NCBI GenBank assembly: GCA_018242505.1
Contig: JAFEBU010000059.1
Span: 1 to 47,870, forward strand
Length of the DNA: 47,870 nt
Direction of reading: 5' to 3'
Origin: Pseudomonadota bacterium
GTDB taxonomy: Bacteria; Pseudomonadota; Alphaproteobacteria; Reyranellales; Reyranellaceae
Shown here: positions 1 through 8,481 of the stretch, one piece after another
Layout of the letters: each line of letters starts with the position of its first letter
How positions within the stretch are numbered: position 1 is the first letter of the stretch
Program-made: the position numbers and the translations under genes
Notes under the pieces: model-generated
The model's database searches: none
Seen by the model: the letters and a program-made list of their open reading frames with translations, nothing else
What the model was told of the DNA's origin: nothing

Positions 1-5
1 GATTA

Positions 6-17
6 ATTATCAATTGC
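6..17. promoter_or_regulatory. Part of a Fur-type iron box at the window edge
   Basis: The AT-rich core ATTATCAATTG (6-16) is identical over 11 bases to the core of the box ahead of fecI at 37716-37726. The half-site to its left is cut by the window edge, so the full box cannot be scored. It lies just before the remnant of an iron-locus O-methyltransferase, in line with an old iron-regulated promoter. Confidence 0.4.
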
Positions 18-19
18 AT

Positions 20-253
20 TATGTCAACCACCCTGTCAATGAAGGGCCTGTCGGACCGATCCGACTGCCCACCGCGGAGGTCGCCCTTGAGACCGTGCAG
101 ACTCCAAACCGTCCGCTCCGTGCGGCAAGCCTGTCGCAATGCCTGCGCGGACTTCTTCGCCTTCATCAACGATCGGCCAACGGCTTCCGCACCCTGACGC
201 GGCCGTTCAGCGGTGGGCTTGAGCTGTCGGTACATGACCAGAAGGCCGTGAGC
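20..253 (+). pseudogene. O-methyltransferase remnant, C-terminal tail, frameshifted
   Basis: Only the tail of a class I SAM-dependent O-methyltransferase is left. In one frame, about 130-175, it reads RQACRNACADFFAFIND, which aligns with TQAYREAYADYFAFIGD of the intact enzyme at 31439-32155. The homology then jumps to another frame at about 176-230, reading ANGFRTLTRPFSGGLELSV against ANGFRTMTLPFNGGLELSV. One frameshift near 174-178 therefore separates the two halves. No N-terminal SAM-binding part is present; bases 20-130 resemble no part of the family. It sits directly before the siderophore-interacting protein. The out-of-frame open reading frames across it are not genes. That it is a methyltransferase fragment is fairly sure; its original function is unknown. 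Confidence 0.65.
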
Positions 254-254
254 C

Positions 255-1235
255 ATGACTGGTGACGGCAAGCTTCCGCTACCGAGCCCATCGTCTTCCA
301 TGCTTGTCCAAGCCCAGGTTCAGGAGCCATCCGTAACGAGGCGCCCCTATCGCCTGTTCGATGTGACACTGCTGCACCGGACGCGGCTCTCACCGTCTCT
401 CTGCCGCTTCACCTTCGGTGGCCCCAGTGTCGCCAAGATGCGCACTTGCGCACCCGACCAGCGAATCAAGGTCTTCTTTCCCGATCCAGCCGGCAGGCCA
501 CCGTCCCTGTCACGCGATACCTGGCTGACGGATTACCAGACCATGAGTCCACCCAATCGGCCACCGCGCCGAACCTACACCATCCGCGCGTTGCGCTCGT
601 CGAATTGTGAAGTCGATATCGACTTCGTCCTGCATGGCAGCACAGGACCGGCTTCACGCTGGGCGCTCTCCGCAGAGACAGGCGCCAAGCTCCAGATCGT
701 TGCTCCGGACAGCGAGTTCGACGGCGATCCCGGTGGCTACGAATGGCGGCCGCCGCCGCATCTGGATCGACTCCTGTTGCTCGCAGACGAAACCGCCCTG
801 CCGGCCGTGGCCGGCATCATGGAAGAGTTGGCCTGCACTGCCCATCCGCCGATGACGGAGATACATCTCGAAGTTCCAACTGTGGGCGATTGCCTGGCGC
901 TGCCCACTTGGCCAGCATTGCAGCTGCACTGGGCGGTGCGGCAAGGCAGTCCGTGCGCTCCGGGCGATTTCCTGATCGATGCCGCGCGCACGACCAAGAT
1001 ACCAACCGGGCTGCGACCTCCAGCAGCGACTTTCCCTCTGGCCGATATCGACGTCGACCGGACGATCCTCTGGGAAACCCAGGCAACACCGCAGGATGGC
1101 AGCTTCTATGCCTGGGTTGCTGGCGAGGCCGGCGCCGTCAGGACCATCCGCCAGCTTCTGCTCGAGGAACGCGGCCTGCCGCGGTCGGCGACAAACCTGA
1201 TGGGCTATTGGCGGCAGGGCCAGGCCCGGGACTGA
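255..1235 (+). CDS. Siderophore-interacting protein (FAD/NAD(P)H ferric-siderophore reductase, ViuB/SIP family)
   Basis: Predicted cytoplasmic flavoprotein that reduces imported ferric siderophore so that iron is released. The 326-residue protein has the family layout: an FAD-binding barrel with RRTYTIR at residues 105-111, then a conserved HG..GPASRWA stretch, an NAD(P)H-binding half with the ADETALPA motif near residue 180, and the typical GYWRQG ending. The first 30 residues are poorly conserved, so a later start such as Met16 is possible; ATG 255 is the first in frame. The O-methyltransferase gene follows 5 bp after the stop, so the two are probably co-transcribed. No receptor or transporter is next to it here; those genes lie 27 kb away. 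The family assignment is sure; the siderophore is unknown. Confidence 0.9.
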   Translation: MTGDGKLPLPSPSSSMLVQAQVQEPSVTRRPYRLFDVTLLHRTRLSPSLCRFTFGGPSVAKMRTCAPDQRIKVFFPDPAGRPPSLSRDTWLTDYQTMSPPNRPPRRTYTIRALRSSNCEVDIDFVLHGSTGPASRWALSAETGAKLQIVAPDSEFDGDPGGYEWRPPPHLDRLLLLADETALPAVAGIMEELACTAHPPMTEIHLEVPTVGDCLALPTWPALQLHWAVRQGSPCAPGDFLIDAARTTKIPTGLRPPAATFPLADIDVDRTILWETQATPQDGSFYAWVAGEAGAVRTIRQLLLEERGLPRSATNLMGYWRQGQARD

Positions 1236-1240
1236 TCGCG

Positions 1241-1933
1241 ATGGTCGCCGTAAAGAACGCTGATCCGTTTGGTGTTCTGGAGGACGAGCGGATCGCAGCC
1301 GTATTACGCCGCCTCCATCGCGAAGCCCGATGGTTGGCCGTCTCGGCCCGGACCAATCGATTGCGCCACCTGTCAGCCGCCCTGGCTAACCATCCCGCGC
1401 CGTTCATGGCGGAAGACGCGACGCCAGAAAAGCATATCGCGATCGACGAGCGCCAGGCAGCGTTTGGCTATCTGACGGCACGGACGTTGCGAGCGCGCAC
1501 GATTGTCGAGCTCGGCTCTTCGCTCGGCATCTTAGCGATCTGGCTGGCGGCCGCCCTTCGCGCCAACGGCGGTGGATGCATGGTCACCACGGAAAGCGTG
1601 GCTGAAAGGGCTCGCGTGGCACAGCGGAACTTCGAGGAAGCGGGGTTGGCCGACATCATCGAGGTCCGCGTGGGCGAGACGCCGGCGATCCTCGCTACCG
1701 GTCCTGAAAAGATCGATCTCGTGCTGAACAGCGGTCCACCGAAGCACGCCCTCGATATCGTGAAGCTGCTTGCACCCCGCCTGCGTCCGGGTGCTGTCGT
1801 GCTGACCGACGCTGTTGGCTGCTCGGGAACCCACTATCGGTCCTACATTGGCTGGATACGTGATCAGGCGAACGGCTTCCAGTCGACGCTCCTTCCCTTG
1901 AAAGGCGGACTGGAATATTCCGTGCGACGATAG
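1241..1933 (+). CDS. Class I SAM-dependent O-methyltransferase-like protein, metal site degenerate
   Basis: The 230-residue protein is related to the methyltransferase at 31439-32155 and to the caffeoyl-CoA/catechol O-methyltransferase fold. The SAM-binding glycine loop VELGSSLG lies at 89-96, the acidic residue after strand 2 is Glu118, and the C-terminal GGLEYSV matches GGLELSV of the paralogue. In metal-dependent members an Asp...Asp-Asn triad binds Mg2+ next to the catechol. Here the aligned positions read Ser164, Asp190 and Ala191, so two of three ligands are gone. It may be inactive as a catechol methyltransferase or use a metal-free mechanism. It is coupled to the siderophore-interacting protein (5-bp gap), suggesting a role in iron or siderophore handling, which is inference. 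Confidence 0.75.
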   Translation: MVAVKNADPFGVLEDERIAAVLRRLHREARWLAVSARTNRLRHLSAALANHPAPFMAEDATPEKHIAIDERQAAFGYLTARTLRARTIVELGSSLGILAIWLAAALRANGGGCMVTTESVAERARVAQRNFEEAGLADIIEVRVGETPAILATGPEKIDLVLNSGPPKHALDIVKLLAPRLRPGAVVLTDAVGCSGTHYRSYIGWIRDQANGFQSTLLPLKGGLEYSVRR

Positions 1934-1934
1934 C

Positions 1935-2275
1935 CGAACCAGCCGACAGCCTGCTCGCGCAGGGCAGGAACCGTAAGCACGCCATCGTCGATTTCAACGA
2001 TCTGACCGGTCCGCCGATTCATCGGGTTATGGGAACGACGGCCAGCGAACTCGTAGCGGCCGATGGCTGTGGTGCCGGTGAATGTGCGGGCCGCCGACCC
2101 GCCTAGCAACCCCCGGGCCTGCTCGAAACGATGGCGATCGCCAAGCAGATCGAGAACGAGCGGCTACCCCAGACCGTCCGGGAGTTCCAGCGTCATCGCT
2201 TCGGCCGACGGGCACCTTGCCGGCTGGTTGCGTCACTTGCCTCATTCGTAACCATCGCACTACGAGCCGCACGGT
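1935..2275 (-). pseudogene. Decayed Fur-family regulator
   Basis: Read on the minus strand, 1960-2060 encodes YEFAGRRSHNP and RRTGQIVEIDDGVLT. These match YELAGRRHHHL and RSTGRIVEIDDPALT of the intact Fur at 28933-29334, and the segment ends in a GYR like the paralogue. Further upstream, near 2235-2260, a VTQPAGKV stretch resembles the LTQPRRAVL start of Fur proteins, but in another frame, and stops occur between. The conserved metal-binding His triplet reads Ser-His-Asn. It converges on the O-methyltransferase gene, 1-2 bp apart. It is a regulator relic of the decayed iron locus and is not expected to make protein. Confidence 0.6.
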
Positions 2276-2681
2276 TCCTTGATCCAGATCAGGCCTCAAG
2301 CTGTCGTTTGCCAGGCCCCCAAACAGGCTTCTGACATTTACCAGCCTCTCGCATCTTCATCATCGGCCGCGATGGCGCCGCGCGGTCCGCGCACGCGGGT
2401 TCCAATTACACTTACTATCCTATCCTGAGCTGGAAACGATGAATGCAATCCTCCGCAACGCGATTGCGGAGCGTTCAAACCAAGAGATCAATGTTAAATT
2501 AGGAGTTATCATAACGAACCGAGGCATCTGAAGACCGATGCCTTTCGAAGACTTGTGATCGCACGACCAGTCGTCAGAACGGCTTGGCCGACCTGTCTGC
2601 TTGCGTGCCCGAATCACTTGCCGAGATGCGTAGCAGCCAATGTGATCGAAGCGATGCTTTTATGGACGATGGGAGAGCCAG
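2276..2681. other. Intergenic region with two hairpins
   Basis: No convincing gene. Two inverted repeats are visible: CTCCGCAA (2451-2458) with TTGCGGAG (2464-2471), an 8-bp stem with a 5-base loop; and AGGCATC (2522-2528) with GATGCCT (2537-2543), a 7-bp stem followed by TTC. A 30-codon open frame at 2439-2531 (start MNAILRNAIAER) covers both, but it has only a weak ribosome binding site and no recognisable relative. It may be a relic. Confidence 0.35.
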
Positions 2682-3308
2682 TTGCTCAGAATTCTGGGAC
2701 GCAAAAATTCGTTTAACGTACGCAAAGTCTTGTGGGTCTGCGGAGAGCTTAGCATCCCCTTCGTGCGGGAGGATTGGGGTCGTGGCTACACACCGACCTC
2801 GACACCGGAATTCTTAAAGCTCAACCCGATCGGGTTGATCCCCTGCGTAATCGACGACGGTGTCGTACTGCGTGAATCCAATGCGATTGTGCGCTATCTC
2901 GCGACCAAACATGGGCCGGATGAAATCTATCCCGCCGATCCAGTGAAACGCTGTTATGTCGAGCAGTGGATGGATTGGGCCAACTATGAAACGTCCATCT
3001 CGCTGCGTGGCGCGTTCCTGGGTGGCGTGTTGAACGAACCACCCTGGAACCATCCCTGGTTTATCGACATCGGGCGCAAGCAGATCACAAAGGAAGTCGG
3101 CCAGCTCGAGGAGCACTTTGGCAATACCGGCCCCTTCGTTTGTGGCGACACCTTTACCATCGGCGACATCCCCATTGGCCTGGTGGTCAACCGCTGGTTT
3201 GCTCTCAAGTTCGACGAGAAACCCGACTACCCGGCAGTCACCCGTTACTTCGAGAAGCTCAGCGAGCGGCCAGCCTATCGCGAGCACGTCCGCAATGGAC
3301 TACCCTGA
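2682..3308 (+). CDS. Glutathione S-transferase family protein
   Basis: The 208-residue protein has the GST architecture: an N-terminal thioredoxin-like domain (residues 1-80) with an early Ser/Asn-rich region (KNSFNVRKV), the cis-Pro turn in NPIGLIPCV, and the ESNAIVRYLA motif that contacts glutathione. An all-helical C-terminal domain follows, carrying the GDTFTIGDIPIG N-cap motif near residue 155. It should conjugate or isomerise small electrophiles with glutathione in the cytoplasm. The start is TTG: the frame has a stop at 2643 and no ATG before the conserved MLRILGR beginning, and GGGAGAG (2671-2677) supplies a ribosome binding site. It stands alone and its substrate is not inferable. 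Confidence 0.88.
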   Translation: MLRILGRKNSFNVRKVLWVCGELSIPFVREDWGRGYTPTSTPEFLKLNPIGLIPCVIDDGVVLRESNAIVRYLATKHGPDEIYPADPVKRCYVEQWMDWANYETSISLRGAFLGGVLNEPPWNHPWFIDIGRKQITKEVGQLEEHFGNTGPFVCGDTFTIGDIPIGLVVNRWFALKFDEKPDYPAVTRYFEKLSERPAYREHVRNGLP

Positions 3309-3390
3309 GCAAGAGTGAAAGCCGAATGGCGGTGTTTGACCTAAGGTATCATGATCAAGTGTCGTTTTTTGCGGTCAGGCCTCTAACCCG

Positions 3391-5271
3391 ATGGAGAACT
3401 CGATGACACGTCAGGGAGGCTCGCGTTCAGCAGATCGTCCGGCTGATGTGGGCGCGATCTCTTCTTCGATTGAACAATCGAGTGCTTTACCCATTGAAAC
3501 GACAGACGACGCGCGCCGGATCGGGCTGGTCTATTTATCCGTTCTGGCCCTGGTTGTCGGCATTGTAACGGGTTTTGGTGCTGTCGGCTTTCGCGACCTC
3601 ATTGGCTTGATTCACAATATCCTGTTTCTTGGCCAATTTGCAGTGCGTTACGACGCGAATCTGTTCACTCCGCCCAGTCCATGGGGCGCCTTCGTGATTC
3701 TTGTGCCAGTGGTCGGCGCATTGGCCGTCACTTTCCTTGTCACGAAGTTTGCCCCGGAAGCTCGCGGCCATGGCGTACCGGAGGTTATGGATGCCATCTA
3801 CTATAAGGGCGGAATAATCCGACCGGTGGTCGCAGTCGTCAAATCGCTAGCGTCAGCAATCGCCATTGGTAGTGGCGCCGCCGTAGGGCGTGAGGGTCCC
3901 ATCATCCAAATTGGATCCGCTCTCGGATCGACCTTAGGCCAGATCATACGCATGCCGCCCGGACAGCGGATCATTCTTGTCGCTGCAGGTGCCGGGTCCG
4001 GTATCGCGGCGACCTTCAACACTCCGATCGGCGGTGTAATGTTCGCTATTGAACTGATGATGCCGGAGGTCAGCGTCCGCACGTTTTTGCCGGTGGCGCT
4101 TGCCACGGGCACGGCAACGTTCGTGGGGCGGTTCTTTTTCGGCGCGCAACCGGCCTTCACAGTTCCCCAGCTCGCGCCGATAAGCGTTGACGCCACCTCG
4201 GCAATCACTCTCTGCCTCTATGCCTTGCTGGGAGCCATCATTGGAGTCGCGGCAGCGGGATTCGTTCGCGGTTTGCATTTTGCTGAAGATCTGTTCGACA
4301 GGATCAAGGAGCGCTACACGCGGCACATCGTCGGCATGCTGCTCGTCGGCATCCTGATCTATGCGTTGCAGCAACAATTCGGCCACTACTACGTCGAAGG
4401 TGTCGGCTACGCAACGGTACAGGCCATCCTGATCGGCCAGTTATCGGCTGCCAGCCTCCTTCTCTTGCTGTTCTTTTGCAAGGTGCTCGCCACGTCGCTC
4501 AGTCTGGGCTCTGGTTCCTCAGGCGGAATCTTTTCGCCTTCCCTTTTCATGGGCGCCACAATCGGCGGCGCCTTCGCCGCGATTCTTTCGACGCTTGATT
4601 TGCCGTTGACGATCAATATTCCCTCCTTCGCCATGGTTGGCATGGGAGCCATGGTTGGTGGTGGCACCGGGGCGGTGATGACCGCAGTTGCGATGATCTT
4701 CGAGATGACACGCGACTACGATATCGTCTTGCCAATGATCGTGGCGGTTGCACTCAGCGTCGGTGTCAGGCGCCTTCTGTCGCGCGAGAACATCTACACC
4801 TTGAAGCTTTTCCGCCGTGGCCACGTCATACCAAAGGCTCTGCATGCAAACATGTTCCTTGTCCGCCGCGCCAAAGAGGTGATGGACACAGACCTCATCC
4901 TGGCGCCCGCGGAGTTGAGTTTTGGCTCATTTCTCTCTCAGCCCGACCATCACGGTCGAATGCGCCACGTCGTCGTCACCGAGGGTAATCGCATCCTGGG
5001 TGTCCTGCGCGTCAATACGGGGCTGAGGTATCCATCGGGGGAAGCGCTGCCTACCGTCGCCTTGCGGGACATCGCAAGCCGCAATTTCACAATCGTGCGC
5101 GAGAATGACATCGTTTTCGACGTGATCCGTCGCATCTGGCGTAGGAATGCAGTGATGGCCCTCGTCATGCGCGGTCGCGGCGTTCCACGGCCTGAAGATA
5201 TCTCTGGCGTGATCACAAAAGAACACGTGGCCGACTCCGTGGCCAGCAGCGTCAAGGTATATCCGACCTGA
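3391..5271 (+). CDS. CLC-family chloride channel with C-terminal CBS pair
   Basis: A 626-residue inner-membrane protein. The anion-pathway motifs are GHGVPE (about 126-131), GREGPI with the gating glutamate, and GSGSSGGIFSPSLF. A soluble CBS-domain region follows from about residue 490. The internal proton-pathway position (Glu203 in E. coli ClC-ec1, the second Glu of IIEEM) aligns with Leu in FAIELM. This favours passive chloride conduction over Cl-/H+ exchange, though some exchangers also lack this Glu. Two in-frame ATGs, 3391 and 3403, are possible starts. It is a single gene. CBS domains usually sense nucleotides, so cytoplasmic regulation is likely. Confidence 0.93.
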   Translation: MENSMTRQGGSRSADRPADVGAISSSIEQSSALPIETTDDARRIGLVYLSVLALVVGIVTGFGAVGFRDLIGLIHNILFLGQFAVRYDANLFTPPSPWGAFVILVPVVGALAVTFLVTKFAPEARGHGVPEVMDAIYYKGGIIRPVVAVVKSLASAIAIGSGAAVGREGPIIQIGSALGSTLGQIIRMPPGQRIILVAAGAGSGIAATFNTPIGGVMFAIELMMPEVSVRTFLPVALATGTATFVGRFFFGAQPAFTVPQLAPISVDATSAITLCLYALLGAIIGVAAAGFVRGLHFAEDLFDRIKERYTRHIVGMLLVGILIYALQQQFGHYYVEGVGYATVQAILIGQLSAASLLLLLFFCKVLATSLSLGSGSSGGIFSPSLFMGATIGGAFAAILSTLDLPLTINIPSFAMVGMGAMVGGGTGAVMTAVAMIFEMTRDYDIVLPMIVAVALSVGVRRLLSRENIYTLKLFRRGHVIPKALHANMFLVRRAKEVMDTDLILAPAELSFGSFLSQPDHHGRMRHVVVTEGNRILGVLRVNTGLRYPSGEALPTVALRDIASRNFTIVRENDIVFDVIRRIWRRNAVMALVMRGRGVPRPEDISGVITKEHVADSVASSVKVYPT

Positions 5272-5971
5272 AAAGAGCCCACTCCCGCGCAGGAGGTGAT
5301 TGCAATGGCAGTCTTGTGCCCACCCTGCTTATGACTGACTGCCCTTGAGTAAAAGGGCCCCTCGGATGATCCTTCCATCCTGCTCACGGGAATAGCGCAT
5401 ATCGGCGACGCGCCGATCCAGATTGTCGCGATTCGGATTAATTCCACCCTTAGACCGAAACTCGACTGCAAACCTGACGTGGCGGAAGGCAGCTACCAGG
5501 CTGGCGACTTGGACACTGTCCTCGGGACCATCCTCGAAGAACTCGAGTAGCTCTCCGCCGAGATCGGGAACCTCTTGGGAAACAACCTCTTGGGGGCCGC
5601 CGAACTTGCTACCCGGCCGCTATAAGGTTTAGGCGATCTCCTCATCCTTTGAGTCCTAGAGTCAGGCCCTCCGCTTCGGGGTGCAGCGTGCCAGGAGCAC
5701 TGCTCATGGAAGAGCTCGCCTGGAGATGTCCATTGGAAATTGCCGCCCGATCTTCCCGGGTGATTGGAGCCCGGCGCATGTGCACGGCCTCGCCCATTGA
5801 ACCGCTTTCTGGCGTACCGACTCGATCAGGGCGAATGGTCGCGGGCAATGGCCACCTTTGACGTAGCGAAACCCAGGATATGAGAGGAGCCTGTTCACCG
5901 GCCTCTCGCCTAAGCGGCGATTGTCGCCCCCAGCATCCTCGATGCATGCAAGGAACAGTGGAGAAAGCCAC
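5272..5971. other. 700-bp region without a supported gene
   Basis: Every frame is broken by stops or lacks family-like sequence. Two short plus-strand stretches read like protein interrupted by stops: one around 5465-5620 (CKPDVAEGSYQAGDLDTVL, then a TAG) and one around 5795-5875 (NRFLAYRLDQGEW, ending in a TGA). They may be relics of genes, but I cannot name a family. Confidence 0.3.
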
Positions 5972-6178
5972 ATGACACGCCAGAAAGAGGCGGCGGCGTT
6001 GACCGATTCTGCCCAGGCGGCAGTACTCTTACAGCGACGGCCGCCACCTTGGCAGCGACGGAACCGCCTTCTCGCCTTAATACTGGCAAGCGTTGCGATA
6101 GGAATCCTTCTTGTGGCGCTGTCTGTGGTGCTGGCGATCCACGATGTTGAGGCCGGACATGTTTTTAGGAGCTTCTGA
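5972..6178 (+). CDS. Small single-span membrane protein upstream of SCO
   Basis: A predicted 68-residue protein with a short basic N-terminal part (PPPWQRRNR) and one strong hydrophobic helix (LLALILASVAIGILLVALSV, about 35-54), then a short tail. ATG 5972 follows a GGAGAAAG ribosome binding site. Its stop (6176-6178) lies inside the start of the SCO gene, so translation is probably coupled. The position, next to SCO, PCu(A)C and CtaG, suggests a part in cytochrome oxidase assembly; small proteins are common in such operons. I recognise no family. Confidence 0.5.
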   Translation: MTRQKEAAALTDSAQAAVLLQRRPPPWQRRNRLLALILASVAIGILLVALSVVLAIHDVEAGHVFRSF

Positions 6179-6860
6179 CAGCCACACTCTCTCACGGTCG
6201 TTCGCAGGACGCCTATGGCTTGGCGCTCTGTACGGTGTCGTCACCGTGACCCTCGGCATCATGGTGCCAAGTGGACAAGCAGGCGCCACGCAATGGCACG
6301 CGCTGGATGTGTCGGAAAGCTCATCGTCGCTTGCTTTTACAATGACCAGGGCGTCGGATGGCAAACAAGTCACGCAGGCGGATTATCGTGGCCGGATTGT
6401 GCTCCTCTATCTGGGCTATACGTTCTGCCCCGATGTTTGCCCGACCACGCTATCAAACCTCGCGGACGTCTTGGAGCAGCTCGGCGCAAGTTCGTCGGAC
6501 GTTCGCGTGCTCTTTGTGACGGTCGATCCCCGCCGCGATACCCTGCCCGTGCTCGCCGAGTACGCAGCAAACTTCGCCCCGCAAGTCGAAGGCTTACGAG
6601 GCACACCGGATCAACTCGCAGCGCTGGCGCGACGGTATCGCCTCGTCTATTCCGTGACGCCTGGAACAAAGGATCATCCGTATGAGGTGACCCACAGTTC
6701 GGCGATCTACATCTTCGACCGGTCCGGGGCGGCACGCCTGCTCGTTTCGTCTTTCGATTCCCCCAAACCGGACGTCAAGGACCTGGCGACTGATCTTCGC
6801 CGGCTAATCGAGGAAACAAGTGGACCCAATTTCCTTGTCCGCCTGCAGCGGTGGCTGTAG
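6159..6860 (+). CDS. SCO1/SenC-type copper chaperone for cytochrome oxidase
   Basis: A membrane-anchored periplasmic thioredoxin-fold protein that delivers copper to the CuA centre of cytochrome c oxidase or keeps its cysteines reduced. The N-terminal anchor LGALYGVVTVTLGIM is followed by the copper-binding CxxxC (FCPDVCPTT, about residue 90) and the third ligand His in EVTHSSAIYIFD. Length, 233 residues from ATG 6159, is normal. ATG 6144 in frame is an alternative. The start overlaps the small membrane gene upstream, and the gene converges with the PCu(A)C gene, 4 bp away. Confidence 0.9.
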   Translation: MFLGASDSHTLSRSFAGRLWLGALYGVVTVTLGIMVPSGQAGATQWHALDVSESSSSLAFTMTRASDGKQVTQADYRGRIVLLYLGYTFCPDVCPTTLSNLADVLEQLGASSSDVRVLFVTVDPRRDTLPVLAEYAANFAPQVEGLRGTPDQLAALARRYRLVYSVTPGTKDHPYEVTHSSAIYIFDRSGAARLLVSSFDSPKPDVKDLATDLRRLIEETSGPNFLVRLQRWL

Positions 6861-6864
6861 TCCC

Positions 6865-7308
6865 CTACTTCGCCATTGCGCCGCGCACCGCAAAGGTTGC
6901 GACGAGCGTACCGCCGTCGGCAAAGCGTAGCGTAACCGCGAGAGTGTGACCCGGTGCAACGTCGGTCGTGGGCATCAGGCACATGAGATGATTGCCGCCA
7001 GGTGCAAACTTCACCGTTCCATGGGCGGGGACAGGGACGCTTTTCAACATCTCCATCCGGTCCTGGCCGCCCTGATGGACGCTTCGATGCAACATCAATT
7101 GGCCACAGGCCGGCGTTTCGGCGCCGACCAGCGTTCGATCCCTGGCCGAGGCGTTCGACAAAGTGAAGTAGCCGGCCGCCGGCCGCGACGACAGCACAAC
7201 ACGCATCCAGGCATCGCTGACGGAGAGGCCAGGCTCGGCAGCCAATGCAGGGCGCACCGCCAGAATCAACCCCAAGAGACCCGCCGACTTCAGGATCCGG
7301 CCAGGCAT
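6865..7308 (-). CDS. PCu(A)C-type periplasmic copper chaperone
   Basis: A 147-residue secreted protein with a cleavable signal (hydrophobic LLGLILAVRPALAAEP). It binds Cu(I) through the family's His/Met set, seen as MLHRS...DRMEM and NHLMCLMP. It works with SCO proteins in building the CuA site. The start at 7308 gives the signal peptide directly; the longer frame to 7404 would run into ctaG. It begins 4 bp after the ctaG stop, so ctaG and this gene form an operon. Confidence 0.9.
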   Translation of the reverse strand: MPGRILKSAGLLGLILAVRPALAAEPGLSVSDAWMRVVLSSRPAAGYFTLSNASARDRTLVGAETPACGQLMLHRSVHQGGQDRMEMLKSVPVPAHGTVKFAPGGNHLMCLMPTTDVAPGHTLAVTLRFADGGTLVATFAVRGAMAK

Positions 7309-7312
7309 CGGC

Positions 7313-8329
7313 CTAGCGACCTGTCCAACGCGCGGCCTGAGCGGCAATCGCGGATGCAGCAGGGTCGACCTCGGGATGAGACTCCTCATGGCGCCTGAGC
7401 GCATTCAGGACGAGCACCACCGCAAGCACGCTCATCATCGACGGGGGGATCCACATCACAATGCCGCCGATATGCTGGTCGTTGAGCGCGCTGATGGATG
7501 GAAAGAGCCTGCCGCAAAAATCGTAATAGGGATAAAGGTCCCTGTGGGAGAACGCGATTAGGGCGCCGAGGATGATCTGCGGAAACATCACGCCAAATGC
7601 CAGTCCCGCACGTCCGCCGAACGAGACCCGGGCCGGCGGCTTCGGACGTGGATCCAGGACCAGAGACCAGAACAGAAAACCGTCGATCACCATGGTCCAG
7701 TTCATGATCGCATAAAGCCGGACGTCGAGCATCGCCCGGAAATGAATCGAGGGAATGAGCCAGAAATAGAACAGGCCGACGAACAAGAAGGCCGCCAGGA
7801 CCGGTTGCTGCACCAAGCGAACCGCCGCGACAACGAAACGATGCTCGATGATCGACCGCAGACGGCGCGGCATACCTCGCTTGATCGTTCCGCCAGGCCA
7901 GCCGAGCACGGCCAGAAAGGGTCCAATATGATGCATGACCACGTGCTGACCGCGGTTCAGAAAGAACATGTGCTGCGCCATGTAGTCGAAACGCGTCTGC
8001 AGTACCGCATACGTCGCCAGAAGACCTGAGACGAAGGCGATTTGCCGCCAACGTGACGGCCGCAACTCGGGCGGCTCCCGCATGAGGCCGCGCGAAAACC
8101 AGAACAACGCAAGCGTCGTGGCAAGATACTCGGACCACGAGAAATCCCAAGGTGCCCAGATCGGCATCGACGCCGGATGCTCTTTGGAAAGCCACCACAG
8201 AGCGATGCCCAGCCCGGCGATTGCTGCATAGGCGATAGGGTCAATTCGGCTCGACCCGGGCTGTCCCAACCCGGACCAGCCTCGCGACAGAATCCGCTCC
8301 ATAGCAGAAGAAGAGTGCTGCCGCGCCAT
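7313..8329 (-). CDS. ctaG: Cytochrome c oxidase assembly factor, caa3_CtaG family
   Basis: Multi-spanning inner-membrane protein of about 338 residues, of the caa3_CtaG family used in cytochrome oxidase maturation. The His-rich stretch QHMFFLNRGQHVVMHHIG and the end region DQHIGGIVMWIPPSMM, with several hydrophobic helices, are typical. I place the start at ATG 8329 (MARQHSSS); ATG 8302 is also possible, and neither has a clear ribosome binding site. This family is distinct from the Cox11-type protein also called CtaG. It lies between a small membrane gene and PCu(A)C on the same strand; oxidase subunits are absent from the window. Confidence 0.85.
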   Translation of the reverse strand: MARQHSSSAMERILSRGWSGLGQPGSSRIDPIAYAAIAGLGIALWWLSKEHPASMPIWAPWDFSWSEYLATTLALFWFSRGLMREPPELRPSRWRQIAFVSGLLATYAVLQTRFDYMAQHMFFLNRGQHVVMHHIGPFLAVLGWPGGTIKRGMPRRLRSIIEHRFVVAAVRLVQQPVLAAFLFVGLFYFWLIPSIHFRAMLDVRLYAIMNWTMVIDGFLFWSLVLDPRPKPPARVSFGGRAGLAFGVMFPQIILGALIAFSHRDLYPYYDFCGRLFPSISALNDQHIGGIVMWIPPSMMSVLAVVLVLNALRRHEESHPEVDPAASAIAAQAARWTGR

Positions 8330-8481
8330 GACTGTCAAACTACAAAGCGACGCGCCGACGGGTGGCCCGCGATGGTTGGCCCTATCACACTCAGAGAGCA
8401 AGCAGTTGAACTACAGCAGTGTCATTTTGTCGAAGCGACGGCCAAAGCCAGAACAGCCAGCGCTTGCCGTCGCGAAGCCGA

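Noticed and set aside
743..1240. Extended N-terminus of the methyltransferase inside the reductase gene
   Set aside because: The frame is open from 743, but that part is a shadow of the siderophore-interacting protein; the family homology begins after ATG 1241.
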